This document shows, piece by piece, positions 50,007-61,833 of a DNA stretch of 64,000 nt. The stretch spans positions 4,115,001-4,179,000 of the forward strand of contig CM072809.1 of the NCBI GenBank assembly GCA_037013495.1. Reading direction: 5' to 3'. Made by a program: the position numbers and the translations under genes. Origin of the DNA: Hippophae tibetana. Its lineage: Eukaryota; Streptophyta; Magnoliopsida; Rosales; Elaeagnaceae. Below the pieces are notes generated by a model that made no database searches, had not been told where the DNA came from, and worked only from the letters and a program-made list of their open reading frames with translations. Each line of letters starts with the position of its first letter. The stretch's first letter is position 1.

Positions 50007-52253
50007 CTAGTTTTGATTTCTCACAGTTGTATCTACATAAACTACGTCTTCAATCCATGCAACGATGTTAAATGCTAAACCTTCCAATACTCTTGAGTAA
50101 CTCTCTAGTACTGATTGTCCAACATCCTGCAAAACAAAGAAGGAAAAAATGATTTTTTTTGGTCTAGTTGCTTCTTTATATGTATGTAGATGATTTATAT
50201 ACATGTATACTTGCTTACCCTGTTGTATTGAATCTTGCATGTGTCCAAGGATGTCTGAGCAAGTTCCGGGTACTTTTGTTTCAAACACAACAACAAACTT
50301 TCAGCCCTCTCGGCCAAAAGGTGATTTTTGTCACTCCTGTTAGTATCAGACATGAGATCCTTAACCATTTCCCATGAAGATTTTGAATTACTCACGCAAG
50401 CTTTCCTTCTCCATGTATACATTGAAGCTTCAACTCTGTCAGCAAGCTCAAGTGCTTCGTGTTCCGATGCTATGTTTAGACAGTCTAGTAGATGTTCTGG
50501 TGAGTACTTTTCTGGTGAGTACATACACCTGTGTACTGTATCTCCTAGACACGCTCTCCCACTCTGGTAGTAAATAAAAACCTTGTTTTGTCAAACTTGG
50601 TAATATGACTTGCATTTAACCTTAAAAATGTTGAAATAGTACTTATCTAGTTATTTCATTATATTTGAAAGTTCATTTGCTTAATTTTATTCACACTGTG
50701 AGATTAATAGTACTGGTTACCTTTGGAAGGGTTGCAATGTATGCGTCAGGAATTTCAATTTCAGCCAAAATAGAACTATTGATAGCCATGGCTGCTTTAT
50801 GAATTTGATTGGCGCAGTTGCGTTTGTGTCCTAAATGCTTTCTAGATTTCTCAGAGAGACCACCAGGAGGAACACATGGAACTGGAAGCCACCATTTCTT
50901 TTCTTTTCGTTGAACAATAATCCTCCGAAACGATCCTGAAGTTGAATTTGATGACATGCTACCTTCTTCTGCATACCAGAACTCTGTACCTTCAAAACTA
51001 TCCAGTATTTCCTGAAATGTCATCATCTACTTAGCATTGAGATAATTTGCTATTGTTAAAGAAAACCACATGAATTTATTGGCAGATAGTGAGTCTTACA
51101 ATAAGCATAGCATCAAGTTTTCTCAAGGCAGGAAGATTTATATTAATATCAGATCTTGGCCTGCTTGTCATCACCTAAATGACCAAATCAATCATATTAT
51201 TAGTAAAGAAAGTAAAAATGGAAAAAACCTAATTGAATTTTCCTAGTGATTGTTTGAATACACACCTCCATGGAAGATCCATCCTGCAAATTCTGTGATA
51301 TAGTAGGGGTGAATTCTACTATGTAATCGCATACTGATAAAAGACACTCCATTTCTCTCTTCCACATAGCTTTTTTCTCAGGTTTCAGAGGCTCTAGTTT
51401 TAAATTTTGGCCAAATACAGTGGCTCCATAAATTCCCCAAAAGAAGACATATCAAATCAAAACAAAAGGCAGTAGAATCAGATGATCTCTTCAAATTTTC
51501 ATTATTTGCAATAAAAGAGTTACTACTTACCATAGAGGTTGGTTATAGAATTTGAGATTGTAACAGCCGTACAAACACCTTTACCACTTCCAGACATGTC
51601 TTCACCTAGCAAAAGCTTTGCAAATCTTTCCTTCATTATCTCTAACTCTGTCATTATTATTGCAATGAAGTTATCAGTATGATTTTTTTTACCAAACAAT
51701 ACAATGGGGGTGGGGAATCAAAAAGGGTTTGCCCTGGGTAATATCAAGCATGTTATAAGATATGAGAACGGTCGGTTCATCTTTTAACTGCTTAAGCTTT
51801 GGGGAAGATTAGTAACAAACTCATCTTTACTAATTCTAAGAGGGCAACTGATATGTATGGCATGAAGGGGATGAATTTTACAATTTTACAATTTAACAGT
51901 AACTATGAAAACTAACCTAAATTTGCAGCTTCAGAATCATCAAGTTCACCAGAAGAAACTTTCTTGTGTAGCTTCATTCCTAGTCTGGTAAATCTAGGTT
52001 GGTTCTGAGCTCCAGATTTCAAGATTGGGCAGCAAGAAGGGGAAGGAGAGGGTTCACCAAAAGAACTGTTATCATCGGTAGGCTCAGAGAAGGTTGAGGT
52101 TTCTGAATAAGTCCTGGAATATGGAAAGGATTCACCACTTATTGTTGAACACATAGGGGTTTCTGTGACTGATTGATCATTTTGCTCAATAGAAGAAACT
52201 GAAGGTTGATAACCCACATCATAATTTTCATCAGAATTTGATGAGTTCTCCAT
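50007..52253 (-). CDS. RopGEF (PRONE-domain guanine nucleotide exchange factor)
   Basis: Seven minus-strand exons: 52253-51917, 51647-51531, 51423-51266, 51174-51100, 51011-50721, 50563-50219, 50126-50007, giving 480 residues. A Ser-rich variable N-terminus (1-112) is followed by the plant-specific PRONE domain (about 113-475): [77 protein letters not shown] and the end [24 protein letters not shown] proteins load GTP onto ROP/RAC small GTPases at the plasma membrane, usually under receptor-like kinases, to direct polar growth and wall patterning. Length and the very short tail after PRONE fit the RopGEF2/3 type rather than the long-tailed pollen types. The N-terminal Ser-rich part is the likely phosphoregulatory segment (inference from family). 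All introns are GT-AG and phase-consistent. Confidence 0.93.
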
Positions 52254-54448
52254 TTGAGTAAAATTTTATATTCACAATTGCTGAAAACCTGCAGATAATC
52301 AAGTAAATCTTGGAAATTGGTTAGTGGGGTCTTGAAAATGACCAATTCATGATCACTATATTAAACATAGTAATGTGTTGGTATGCCATCAAAGGGCCAG
52401 ACCAGTTAAAACTTGAAACTTGTAATCTAGAAATAGAAATTAAAGAAAGGAGAAAAAAAAGCAGAATTTATCTTTTTTCTTTTTGGAGATAAAAGATAAA
52501 GATAGTTCTTCATGAGCAATTGTCTTAATCAGAAACCAGTAATAATAATTCACTTAAAACATGAACTAAAGTATTAAAAAGAAATAAAAAAAAAAGGAGT
52601 CTTAGAGAACTTTTTTGGAATCAATCGGACTGAAATTTAAAAATTAAAAGGCAACGGTCCAACAATTTTTTTTACCTTTAATGGTTGGATTCAAATTCGA
52701 ACAAGTACAAGACGGAGTTCCCTCTTAAGCATGTCTTTGGAACCTTTGGCCCTAAAAAGAAAAGAAACACCTTCTTTCAATGCTATCTTTTCATTATATT
52801 ATTATAGAAAACTAGTCATATATATTGATCGGCTGATCTTTCAGCTATAGTACTTTTAACCACAGGAACTAACCAGAAACAGTTTCGGCCGATTTCAAGA
52901 ATAAATTCAGAGATTCAAATACTTTGGTGCTTAAAATTAAAATATAGATCAATTCATTCGTTGGACATGAACATGAACATGAACATGTTATCTTATAATA
53001 TTAATAATACGTGGAGGAAAATGATAAAGAAATCAATATTATAAAATTTTCTTTTTTAAATTCGACAAATACAAATTCCAGAGTTATATTTAAGTACCTA
53101 CCAGATATTTTATATTATATAACAAGAAAATAATGCGTTTTTTCTTTCTTTCTTTCTTCCCTCCTTCTCCTTCTCTTTCTCCCTAGTAATAATAAATAGC
53201 TTTGTATCATGTCGGTCGTCGTATTAGTATTTTTTTATTTAACAAATTAAATTCGGATATTCGAGCGACAAAGTAAACTTTTAAAGGTAGTAGCAGTATG
53301 TTCAAAATTCTGTTTTTCTCTACTCGTAATATTGAGTTTACTCTCTCTCTCTCTCTAACTAACATAAAATGATTTGAAATCATAAATCAAATATGTGATT
53401 GGTGTCTATTAAATTTAATATTTAACCATCAAAACACACAAGATAATAATAAGTGTAAAAAATTATTCACTATCATTATTAGCTTTTAACATCAATTTTT
53501 CTTATAATTACAATTTTAATAATTATATAGAATAATGTTATATACATCAACTAATATATTATAAAATTTTCAGTAAAAATAATGGAAAAAACATTTAGTT
53601 ACAAAACAATAATTAATTAATGCTCATAAATCATAAAAAAGAACAACCAAAAATACTAATAAATTTATAAAGAAATTAGAACATGGGAAATGCGAGTTGT
53701 GTGCGTGGGAAATTTAATAAGAATTTGCAGTTAGCACGGTCGGAAGTTAGCTTAGAAATCATGTGGAAACCTGGCTGACTTATTAATTATTAAGTTTTGG
53801 GGTCATATATAGAATATCATAATGAGCTAGTAAAAGCCATTAGTTTGAATGATTTTAATAGGATTTGAACTCGTAAATTAATGCATATAGCAACAATCAC
53901 AGTGCCAAATGAACTATCCAAACTAGTTAAAGAAAAGAAAAAAATAGGAAAGAAACCCAATACATGTCGGTCAGCTTCTAATAACATACATAGACGTGCC
54001 TGCCATTTTCTCAGTGTAACTCGTTATTTAAGCTTTTTGAATTTATGATTAATAGGAGGAGATAGGGTTCACGGAATTTTTTTAATTAAAGGTCAAAAGG
54101 TTTCTTTCTAATCAAAAGCATGAACCTAATTCCAACGCATTGCACAGACTCATTCTTGTTTTTCATGAAATCACTAATTATTGGTTTGAGTTAAGGAGTT
54201 TCAATAGTGTTGAGTTATGGGTGTTTATTTTTATATTTTTAGATCAAAATTAACATGTTTTTTAATATTATTATTAAAAAAAATTAAATTATTTTATTTA
54301 TTTATAACGTCATTAATAGTTATGGTTGGAAAAAAGAGTTTAGGATGTTTTTGTTGTTTAAAGTCAATTTCAAATTAATTGTAATTGAGTAATTTTAATC
54401 CGTAAATTAATTTCATTCTTTTAAAAAAATTAATTCTTGTCTGAAAAT
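52254..54448. other. Intergenic region upstream of the RopGEF gene
   Basis: Contains the RopGEF promoter (near 52260-52900), a short (GAACAT)n run at about 52968-52987, and a (CT)n run at about 53341-53356. Apart from the SINE-like segment noted separately I see no gene. Confidence 0.5.
53835..53945 (-). repeat. Possible tRNA-derived SINE, minus strand
   Basis: On the minus strand a box A-like TAGTTCATTTGGCA (53916-53903) is followed about 30 bases on by a strong box B, GAGTTCAAATCC (53872-53861). No cloverleaf can be drawn, so this is a SINE or tRNA-like relic and not a tRNA gene. Confidence 0.4.
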
Positions 54449-54752
54449 TATTAAATTTGAACCTAATTACATCTCAAAACCTAAGTTAAGAGATGAAGGA
54501 TTACATTCATTTATATATGTGTTTGATACTTTATGACCAATCGATGTGAGACATTTTAACACTCTTTCTCACATTAACAGTTCATCGATGGACGGTGGTG
54601 GGCTTACAGCTGCGTGCCACGGGATGAGTTTATCTGCTTTGATACAATGTTAAATTTGGAACTAACTTTATCTCAAAACTCAGAGGGAGGATTACCCTTA
54701 TTTATATATGTGTTTGATACTTCATGACCAATCGACGTGGAACATTTTAACA
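54449..54752 (-). mobile_element. Complete TRIM (terminal-repeat retrotransposon in miniature)
   Basis: Oriented on the minus strand. 5' LTR 54752-54648 (105 bp) starts TGTTAAAATGTTCCACGTCG and ends AAATTTAACA. 3' LTR 54561-54449 (113 bp) starts TGTTAAAATGTCTCACATCG and ends AAATTTAATA. Directly after the 5' LTR is TTGTATCAAAGC, a close match to the initiator-methionine tRNA primer-binding site TGGTATCAGAGC. Directly before the 3' LTR is the purine tract GAGAAAGAG. A perfect 5-bp target duplication AAAAT flanks it (54444-54448 and 54753-54757). There is no coding capacity in the 86-bp interior. It must rely on enzymes of autonomous elements. Confidence 0.9.
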
Positions 54753-55156
54753 AAAATATCTATAAATATTGAATATGATAGTAATTTTGGTGTTTACGTT
54801 GCTCAATTTAATTTTGTATAAATCAGAAATCTTTTAATGCAGTTGCTAAATGTTCACGGTACAGAGTGACATTGAATGATGTGTAACATATATATTGTTC
54901 TCATTAAATTCATGGGATCCATATTTTTCTGAACAACTTAATGATCAAGTTGGTCGCACATGTCTCAAAACTAATCCACTCCGACCCTTACACTGCAGTA
55001 TAAAAACATCTCAAAGAATTCAATAGAAACAATCATCAAAATTAGAATTCTAAAAATTATTCATAACAGATAAAACAAATACCAAACAAGAACAGTAAGT
55101 AATTATATCCAAGTTAATTTCATAATGTAATTAAGATCTATGTGACACCTCTAAGA
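54753..55156. other. Spacer and 3' region of the C2-domain gene
   Basis: Probably includes the 3' UTR of the minus-strand C2 gene. Nothing else seen. Confidence 0.4.
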
Positions 55157-57131
55157 TTACTTCTTCTTATGTTTAGAATCTGTTGGCTTATTTGTAAAAA
55201 ATAATTTCGACCATAAAATTCTCCATAAGTTTGTAATGCTGCTGCATATTGATTGTCTTGGTTTTTTCTCCTCTTCCTTTTGTTGTTCCCTTGTCTCTAG
55301 TACATCATGCACATCCTCCATCTGCAAGATACAATATTAAGTTGTTGTTTTTTTAAATAATAAAAATATCACTTTTAAAATTTACAAATATTTTATATTA
55401 TATTATTTTAAACGTTATTAATATATTATTTTTATTGATATATGTTTTAAAAAATACTTATTTTTGTTATTTTTAAACGAGTTAGATTATTTAAACGGGA
55501 GGAAATTCATTATATAGATTAGAGTTAAACTAATATTCAAAATCTAATTTGAGTTAATTTTATTTCATAAATATATTTTAATTGATGTTTATTTTTTTGT
55601 TTACTTTCACAATTTTTATTTCCATCCAACTGCCGTACACAATTGTAACAAGCCTACCATGGAAAATTTACACACTTATTTAACTTCTCTTCTCGGTCAG
55701 GAATGAAAACTTCACATACTTAAACCCTATATTAATAATAAATTCACTTAACAAGTTATACTTTTTTGACAAAGTATATTAATTATATCTAGTACTCAAT
55801 TAAACTTACATTAGCTATGAATTTCAATCCAATAACTATTTGTCCTTTATAACTATCATCTTCAAGCACAACGCTGTAAGGAGCTGGTGTTATTTCTATG
55901 AATCCCCTGTCATATGCCTCGAAAATTATGCCGCCCAGATAAATTCTACACATAAAGCATACGTTAGATAATGGTAAATTTTAAATACCTTCATCCCGAT
56001 TTTCTGAAATAGAAAGAAAGGTAAAGGGAAAAATAGCAATTAAATTCCTTGTCACTGTTTATTGCTTGTTGAAGGAAGATATTTGCAATAATAATAAAAA
56101 AAATGGGGTGGATATTATAATAAAACAATAATGGAAATGATGTAATTATTTATTTTTCAAACTTGAAGATTATTTTTGTACTTTTTTTTTTAAAACTATG
56201 TATTGATTTTCCATGATAATTTACTAAATTATTAAAAAGAATGATGAAGAGAAGTGGGGTAGAAAAGTCAAAACTTTTAGCCATAGAAAGAAAGAGAAAG
56301 GCATTACATGGTTTCACCAACAAATCCACCATCAGTAAAGAGTTCCTTGTCCATAATTTTAAATTTGAGATGCTTATAATTTTTCCAATCAGATAATGAG
56401 AATTCAAAAGAGAATTTTTCATTCCACCAAGCCTTCTCATCTTTAACTGGAATATACATTAAATATAATTAATAGTTAAACAATGTTAATAGATAAATAA
56501 AAATATTAATATAATCATTTTCTAAATAGTTGTATAGCATTACAATTTCTAATATAATATTAGAATTGTAGGCAATATCTTCAAGTTCTTATAATATTAA
56601 TTATTGAATTATAATTATTTAAATTATATAATGTATAAAGTTAAAAATGATAAATATATAAAAAAAATGTTAGATACTTCTGTTTTCATAACTTATTTCA
56701 TAACTTAAGCTTGATGACGAGAGAATCAATATCCCAATTTTTTTTAATAAATTCTAACAAATATGCAACAAAAACACTAGTACCTGATGAAACTTTGCTT
56801 CTGTATACATCACTTCCACATTCCACTAAAACATGGTAGGCCGGGGTACCTAAAAAATAATATATATATTCAACTTAATATATCTTCGTAACAAAAAAAA
56901 AAAGAATAATTCTTCATACCAAAAAGAAAAGAAAGAAAGAAAGAAAGAAAGGAAAAAAAATCCCATAATAATTTTTTTCCTTACCAACAATATATATAAA
57001 GAAAAGTAACTATTTAAGATACAATTAGAAGTAGGCTTACCAACAATATTTGTATGCCTAATCCCTTCGGCATTAACAAGAAGCACTTCAAGGATACCAT
57101 CTTTCATTTGCGTGTCTTTGTAAAAGTTCAT
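55157..57131 (-). CDS. Small single-C2-domain protein with basic C-terminal extension
   Basis: Five minus-strand exons: 57131-57041, 56849-56784, 56446-56308, 55945-55810, 55321-55157, giving 198 residues. The C2 domain spans about residues 9-140: GILEVLLVNAEGIRHTNIVG, TPAYHVLVECGSDVYRSKV, DEKAWWNEKFSFEF, LKFKIMDKELFTDGGFVGET, IYLGGIIFEAYDRGFIEI. This matches the plant elicitor-responsive protein 3 / 16-kDa phloem-protein-like group of small C2 proteins, which bind phospholipid or, for the phloem type, RNA. The usual loop-1 Asp residues (MDPYV) are replaced by GTPAYH, so calcium binding may be weak. Last-exon residues 145-198 form a charged, Lys-rich tail ending KHKKK, longer than the usual 140-150 aa family size. 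Met9 (MKDGILEV) is an alternative start. Confidence 0.85.
56930..56956. repeat. (GAAA)n microsatellite in intron 1 of the C2 gene
   Basis: Five to six tandem GAAA units with minor interruptions, lying in the intron 57040-56850. Confidence 0.8.
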
Positions 57132-60100
57132 GAGAGTTTCAAATGTGGTATAGAAAATATTGATGCTTTATTAAGAAACAAGAAGCAGAGGCAATTTCTT
57201 GTTACTCATACCAAATACAATTAATATATATATGCACTAAGTAGACATTAAGGTGTACGTTCTCAGGTAATTTTTATTTATTTATTGTTTTACGTTTCAG
57301 CTATAAAACCCTCTTTATTATCAATTCGACAAGTAATTAATTGTTCACTCAATATATTGGTTTTTTTTAATTTTAATTTCTACTACAAACTTAATAGATA
57401 GAGTTTACTTAATTTATTTATGGTACGAAGGTTTCGTTTTTTTTTTATGAAAAACAGTAAATATACCGGTTAAAGAAACCAAACAGTCATTAATGGAAAT
57501 TTTTAATAAAAATTCAATTTTTTTCTTTATAGTCTTAAAAAAAAATTAATTCTCGTTTAACAATTTTGAGTATTGATGTATTTAAATTGACGATTTTTCA
57601 TCTAAAATATACATTTTAATTATTAATTAATGAATTTTATTTTCTAATAAAAAACTTTATTAGGAAAATTACTACAAAGCCAACGAGGTTTTCAAAAATA
57701 TAAAAAACATCCGCTACGTTTGATTAAATAAATCGATTAAATTATATTAGTATTGTTTTATTTCAACATTCTCTCATAAATTTCTTGATTTTCTTGCAAA
57801 CCTAGTGGTTCTTTTTTCCATTTCAGAAAATATGAAAGGATGTATTTATAATTTCACCATTATGAAATAATGGCTTTATTATGTATATATCCTCACTTCT
57901 ACCACATTTACTTAATTATTCTAGTATCTGACTCCAACAAATTGGACTCTTGGAGTGTATTCTATATATAGAAGAACAGAGCCAATCTTACAACACCCAA
58001 ATGAAATTTATTTTCATTTTATATCAATCAAATTCAAATTTTATTATACATAATAATAGCAATTTATTGAATCCCATACAATAATAAGAAACATTATTCT
58101 ATGATGATAGAATAACCAAAATAATGATCTCTTAATTAATTAATTAAATATGAATTATGTTAAATACATCAAGTTATTAAAATTACAAAAATAACTAATT
58201 GATTTGTATTCAATTGTATATTTTCTTATTAGTAATAAAAAGATATGATTTCTAACAATTCATTATATATTTGTGTTTGAGTGTTTGAATATTATTTTTT
58301 AAAAGAGTATCAATTAATCAGAATCTACATTTGTTGGCACATGATATTACATTTTCAACCGATTATAACATTAGAATGACGTAACGCAATGGTAAATCGT
58401 GGTGACGATTTGATTTCGTCGGAATCGTACGTCAGTTGCAAGATCGAATGATGTTCTTGATATGAGAAATTTTACAAAGCATCATATTTTCTCATTATTT
58501 ATTATTTAATTTAGATACATCATCAAAAAGTAGAAAATAAATGTGAGAAATCAATGAAAATATCGAATTTTGATCAATAATAGAAGATATATTTTCAATT
58601 TATTTTGTTTTCGTTGTATTTAAATTTTATGTTTATATAATATATTTGTGATTTGTGATTATTTATATAGCATATATAGCCTTGTCCTCGTTAGTGGTTA
58701 CAAAATAATGAAAGTTGAGAATTGCTTTTAACTTTTGAAGGGTGGTACTTGATTTATATTATTTATTATTATTTTGTTGTTTATAATATGACAACAAAGC
58801 TGACAACTTTGTGCCCATGTGGCCTACTAGATGATTAGTTCTTATGAAATGGTGTTGTAAAAGTTTAGATAAGTCTTTGACAAATAATTGGAATAATTAC
58901 AAGAGATTTCTGGTTTGATTTGATGGTAGAACTGATTATACTCTCGCTTTAATTCATAAGTTCTCATTTGATAATAAGAACAAAAAAAGGACCAAATTTT
59001 GCAATTTTCATTCTTTTTTTTCTCTTTTGGAAAGGAGGGAGGTATGAACCTAAGCACTAGACTTTTGGGTCTGCATAGATTACTCATGATATATTTTTTT
59101 ATAAGCATGGTGGACAACGTGTAGTTTTTAATTCCTAAATTTCCACAAGTTCATTATAGTTTAACAGAAGGAACTGAGTTCTGAAGAAATTTGTTTTGAT
59201 CAATTTTCAAGCATTTTGTTCAATGGTTTTTTCTTTAAGTTATTCCTTTGCTTCCTTTCTTTTATACAATATATATATGTTACTTTATACAGCAGAAATT
59301 TTTTCCAGCTAACAAATCAAAGATACCACTTGTCCTTAATGGATTCAATAAACATTACCATTTGTAATATTGTATCTGCTTCATCAGTTACAGGACTTAT
59401 AGTATCAAGGGATACATGTCATTGAAGATTGATCACTCTTTTTTTTTTCTTTTTCTTTTTTTTGGTTTTTTAAAAGAGCACTTAAGTCTCTTTTTTAAAC
59501 ATTACATAAGTAGAACTCAAATTTAAGTTAATGGTGGTGATAAGATGGGGAATCATATCTGGACTACAAGTCAATCCCCAACAAATACGAATGGAGATGG
59601 TGATGCAGATGCAGGGGAAGATTGATCATTCTTTCTAAGGCTAATTATTGATGAAGCTAATCCATGACTATTAATTAGTAAAACCAGATCTAATCATCAG
59701 AATATAATGTATCAAGGCATTGCCGTAACTTGTATATAATTTAATTATATATTTTTCTTAAAGTCAAGAGACTTCAATACCTTCATGCGTGATTCAGAAT
59801 TGTTAGCGCCAGTCAAAGTTTTCTCTTGAAAATAATATAATTTTATTCATGGAATGTCTACCCAGGCTGTATTGCTTAATTTGTTCTATACAACTGAAAC
59901 GCATAACTTGTAATATATAACATAATTACATAGTGTCTTCTGTTTATTTTATAGTTATATGGAATATATAATTCCTTCTAGATGATTTTGTTAAAAACAT
60001 AAATATAATAAGTGCTAAACTAATTGTCAATCAAATGATGTATAACAAGTTTATTGATAAATACAATAAAATTCATGTAATTGTATCGAATGAAAAACAA

Positions 60101-60651
60101 GTGTGATTGTGATAGATTTTTGACATATTATAATACTTTTTTCTTTTATAAATTTTTAAAATATTATAGTATTCTTATTTTCAGAGAAATACTAGGAAAT
60201 CATTTGTATCCTAGTCATGTGATAGAATTATTTTGGAAAATTAAAAAGTTTTTTTTTTAGATAATTCTACCATATATCACAATATAAATAAGGGAGATAG
60301 AAAAGTTTGTACAAATTTATGTTACCGTATCATTAATCTTTCTTTAAAACTATGATATCCTCAAAGTTTTGGTGATAAGACACCGAACACATTCTAAGTT
60401 AGTAGCCATAGCTAGGCACCTACATATTCCTTTTTTGGTCAGAAACTATATATTCGTTTACTCTGATAAAAATATTGTGTTACTGCTTTGCTTTATTCTG
60501 TTATGCTATTTATTTTCACTTAAGTATATAGACTGTAGTGCCTTAGTGGAATTCATCATCTTCTTTTTCACCATCAAACACCAACCATCTATTTACTAGC
60601 CCAACCTAGCTAAGTTGACAAAGAAAAACTTTCTACAACATTCTAGGCAAT
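57132..60651. other. AT-rich intergenic region between divergent genes
   Basis: Holds the promoters of the C2 gene (minus) and the dioxygenase (plus). No coding signal. A weak tRNA-like stretch at 58381-58460 was not convincing. Confidence 0.5.
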
Positions 60652-61833
60652 ATGTCAGAATCTCAAGCTTCTGTTAAACTTCACATCTTAGATATGTCTC
60701 AGCCATTGCAATCATCTTCTCTATCTTCTCTAGCTGAAGCCTGCAAAACATGGGGTTTTTTCCATATCACCAATCATGGGATTTCTAGTGATCTTTACAG
60801 CAAGTTGTATTCCCTCTCAAAAGACCTCTTTAGCCTTCCTTCTGATACCAAACTCAAACTTGGTCCTTTTTCTAACTCTCCCAAAACTTATACTCCTCCA
60901 TTCATAGCCTCTCCTTTTTTTGAAAGCCTTAGAGTTTCTGGTCCAAACTTTTTTACATCTGCTCAAACTTCTGCTGAAGTTCTCTATGACCATCAAAATC
61001 CTTTATTCAGGTATTTTTAATATAATTTGCAGTACGCAAAAGCGAGGTTTGAACCCAGTAAGGCTTTTTGATATGTCTTTCTCTTCCTATTGTACTAGTT
61101 GCTAAAAAAAAGTGGTTTAACATATTTAACATTCTATATTTATGGTTATTCGTGTTTCTTTCTTTTAATTGTTTGATCAATTATACACATACACAGTGAG
61201 ATACTACAAGAATATGGAAGCAAAATGGCAGAACTGTCAAAGAAAGTCCTAGAGATTGTACTGATGAGCTTAGGGGATAGTTTTGAGAGAAAATATGAAT
61301 CTGAATTCAAGAAATGTCATGGTTATTTGAGGATCAATAACTATTTACCTCCAAAAAATAAAGAAAATCAAGAGGTTGAAGGGCTTGGTATGCACACTGA
61401 TATGAGCTGCATAACAATTGTATATCAAGATCAAAAGGGTGGGCTTCAAGTGAGATCAAAACAAGGAAAATGGATGGAAATAAGCCCGTGTGAAGGAACC
61501 CTAGTGGTGAACATAGGTGATATGTTACAAGCTTGGAGTAATGATAAGTTAAGGTCATCAGAACATAGAGTTGCATTAAAGCAACCAACTGCAAACAGGT
61601 TTTCTTTAGCTTTCTTTTGGTGTTTTGAAGATGATAAGGCTATAATTGCACCGAATGATGTGGTAGGAGAAGCAAATATGAGATTATATAAACCATTTGT
61701 TTGCTTGGATTATTTGAAATTTAGAGAGAGCAATGAAAAGGGTAAGTATGAAAAGGTCGGGTTCACTGTCAAAGACTTTGCTGGGATCAAAAGGATCCAA
61801 ATACAAAATGATGCAGAAACTAAATTTACTTAA
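60652..61833 (+). CDS. 2-oxoglutarate/Fe(II)-dependent dioxygenase, GA20-oxidase-like group
   Basis: Two exons, 60652-61010 and 61197-61833, giving 331 residues. The N-terminal DIOX_N domain contains ACKTWGFFHITNHGI (about 30-44). The C-terminal catalytic jelly roll contains GMHTDMSC with His186 and Asp188, RSSEHRV with His243, and NRFSLAFF with Arg254 and Ser256, so the iron facial triad and the 2-oxoglutarate Arg-x-Ser pair are complete. Enzymes of this cytosolic superfamily couple oxidation of a small molecule to decarboxylation of 2-oxoglutarate. The short length and overall look resemble plant 'gibberellin 20-oxidase-like' DOXC proteins (for example At5g51310 from memory), whose substrate is not established. 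Substrate cannot be read from sequence. The single intron contains a SINE-like piece on the opposite strand. Confidence 0.9.
61020..61105 (-). repeat. Possible tRNA-derived SINE in the dioxygenase intron
   Basis: On the minus strand, box A-like TAGCAACTAGTA (61104-61093) is followed by box B-like GGGTTCAAACC (61056-61046), then an AT-rich tail. The gap (about 36 bases) is in the SINE range. The right edge is a poly-T run at 61106-61112 on the minus strand side. Confidence 0.4.

Noticed and set aside
58381-58460. tRNA gene or SINE candidate (CGCAATGGTAAATCG, then AGATCGAATGA)
   Set aside because: Box B is poor and no acceptor stem forms.
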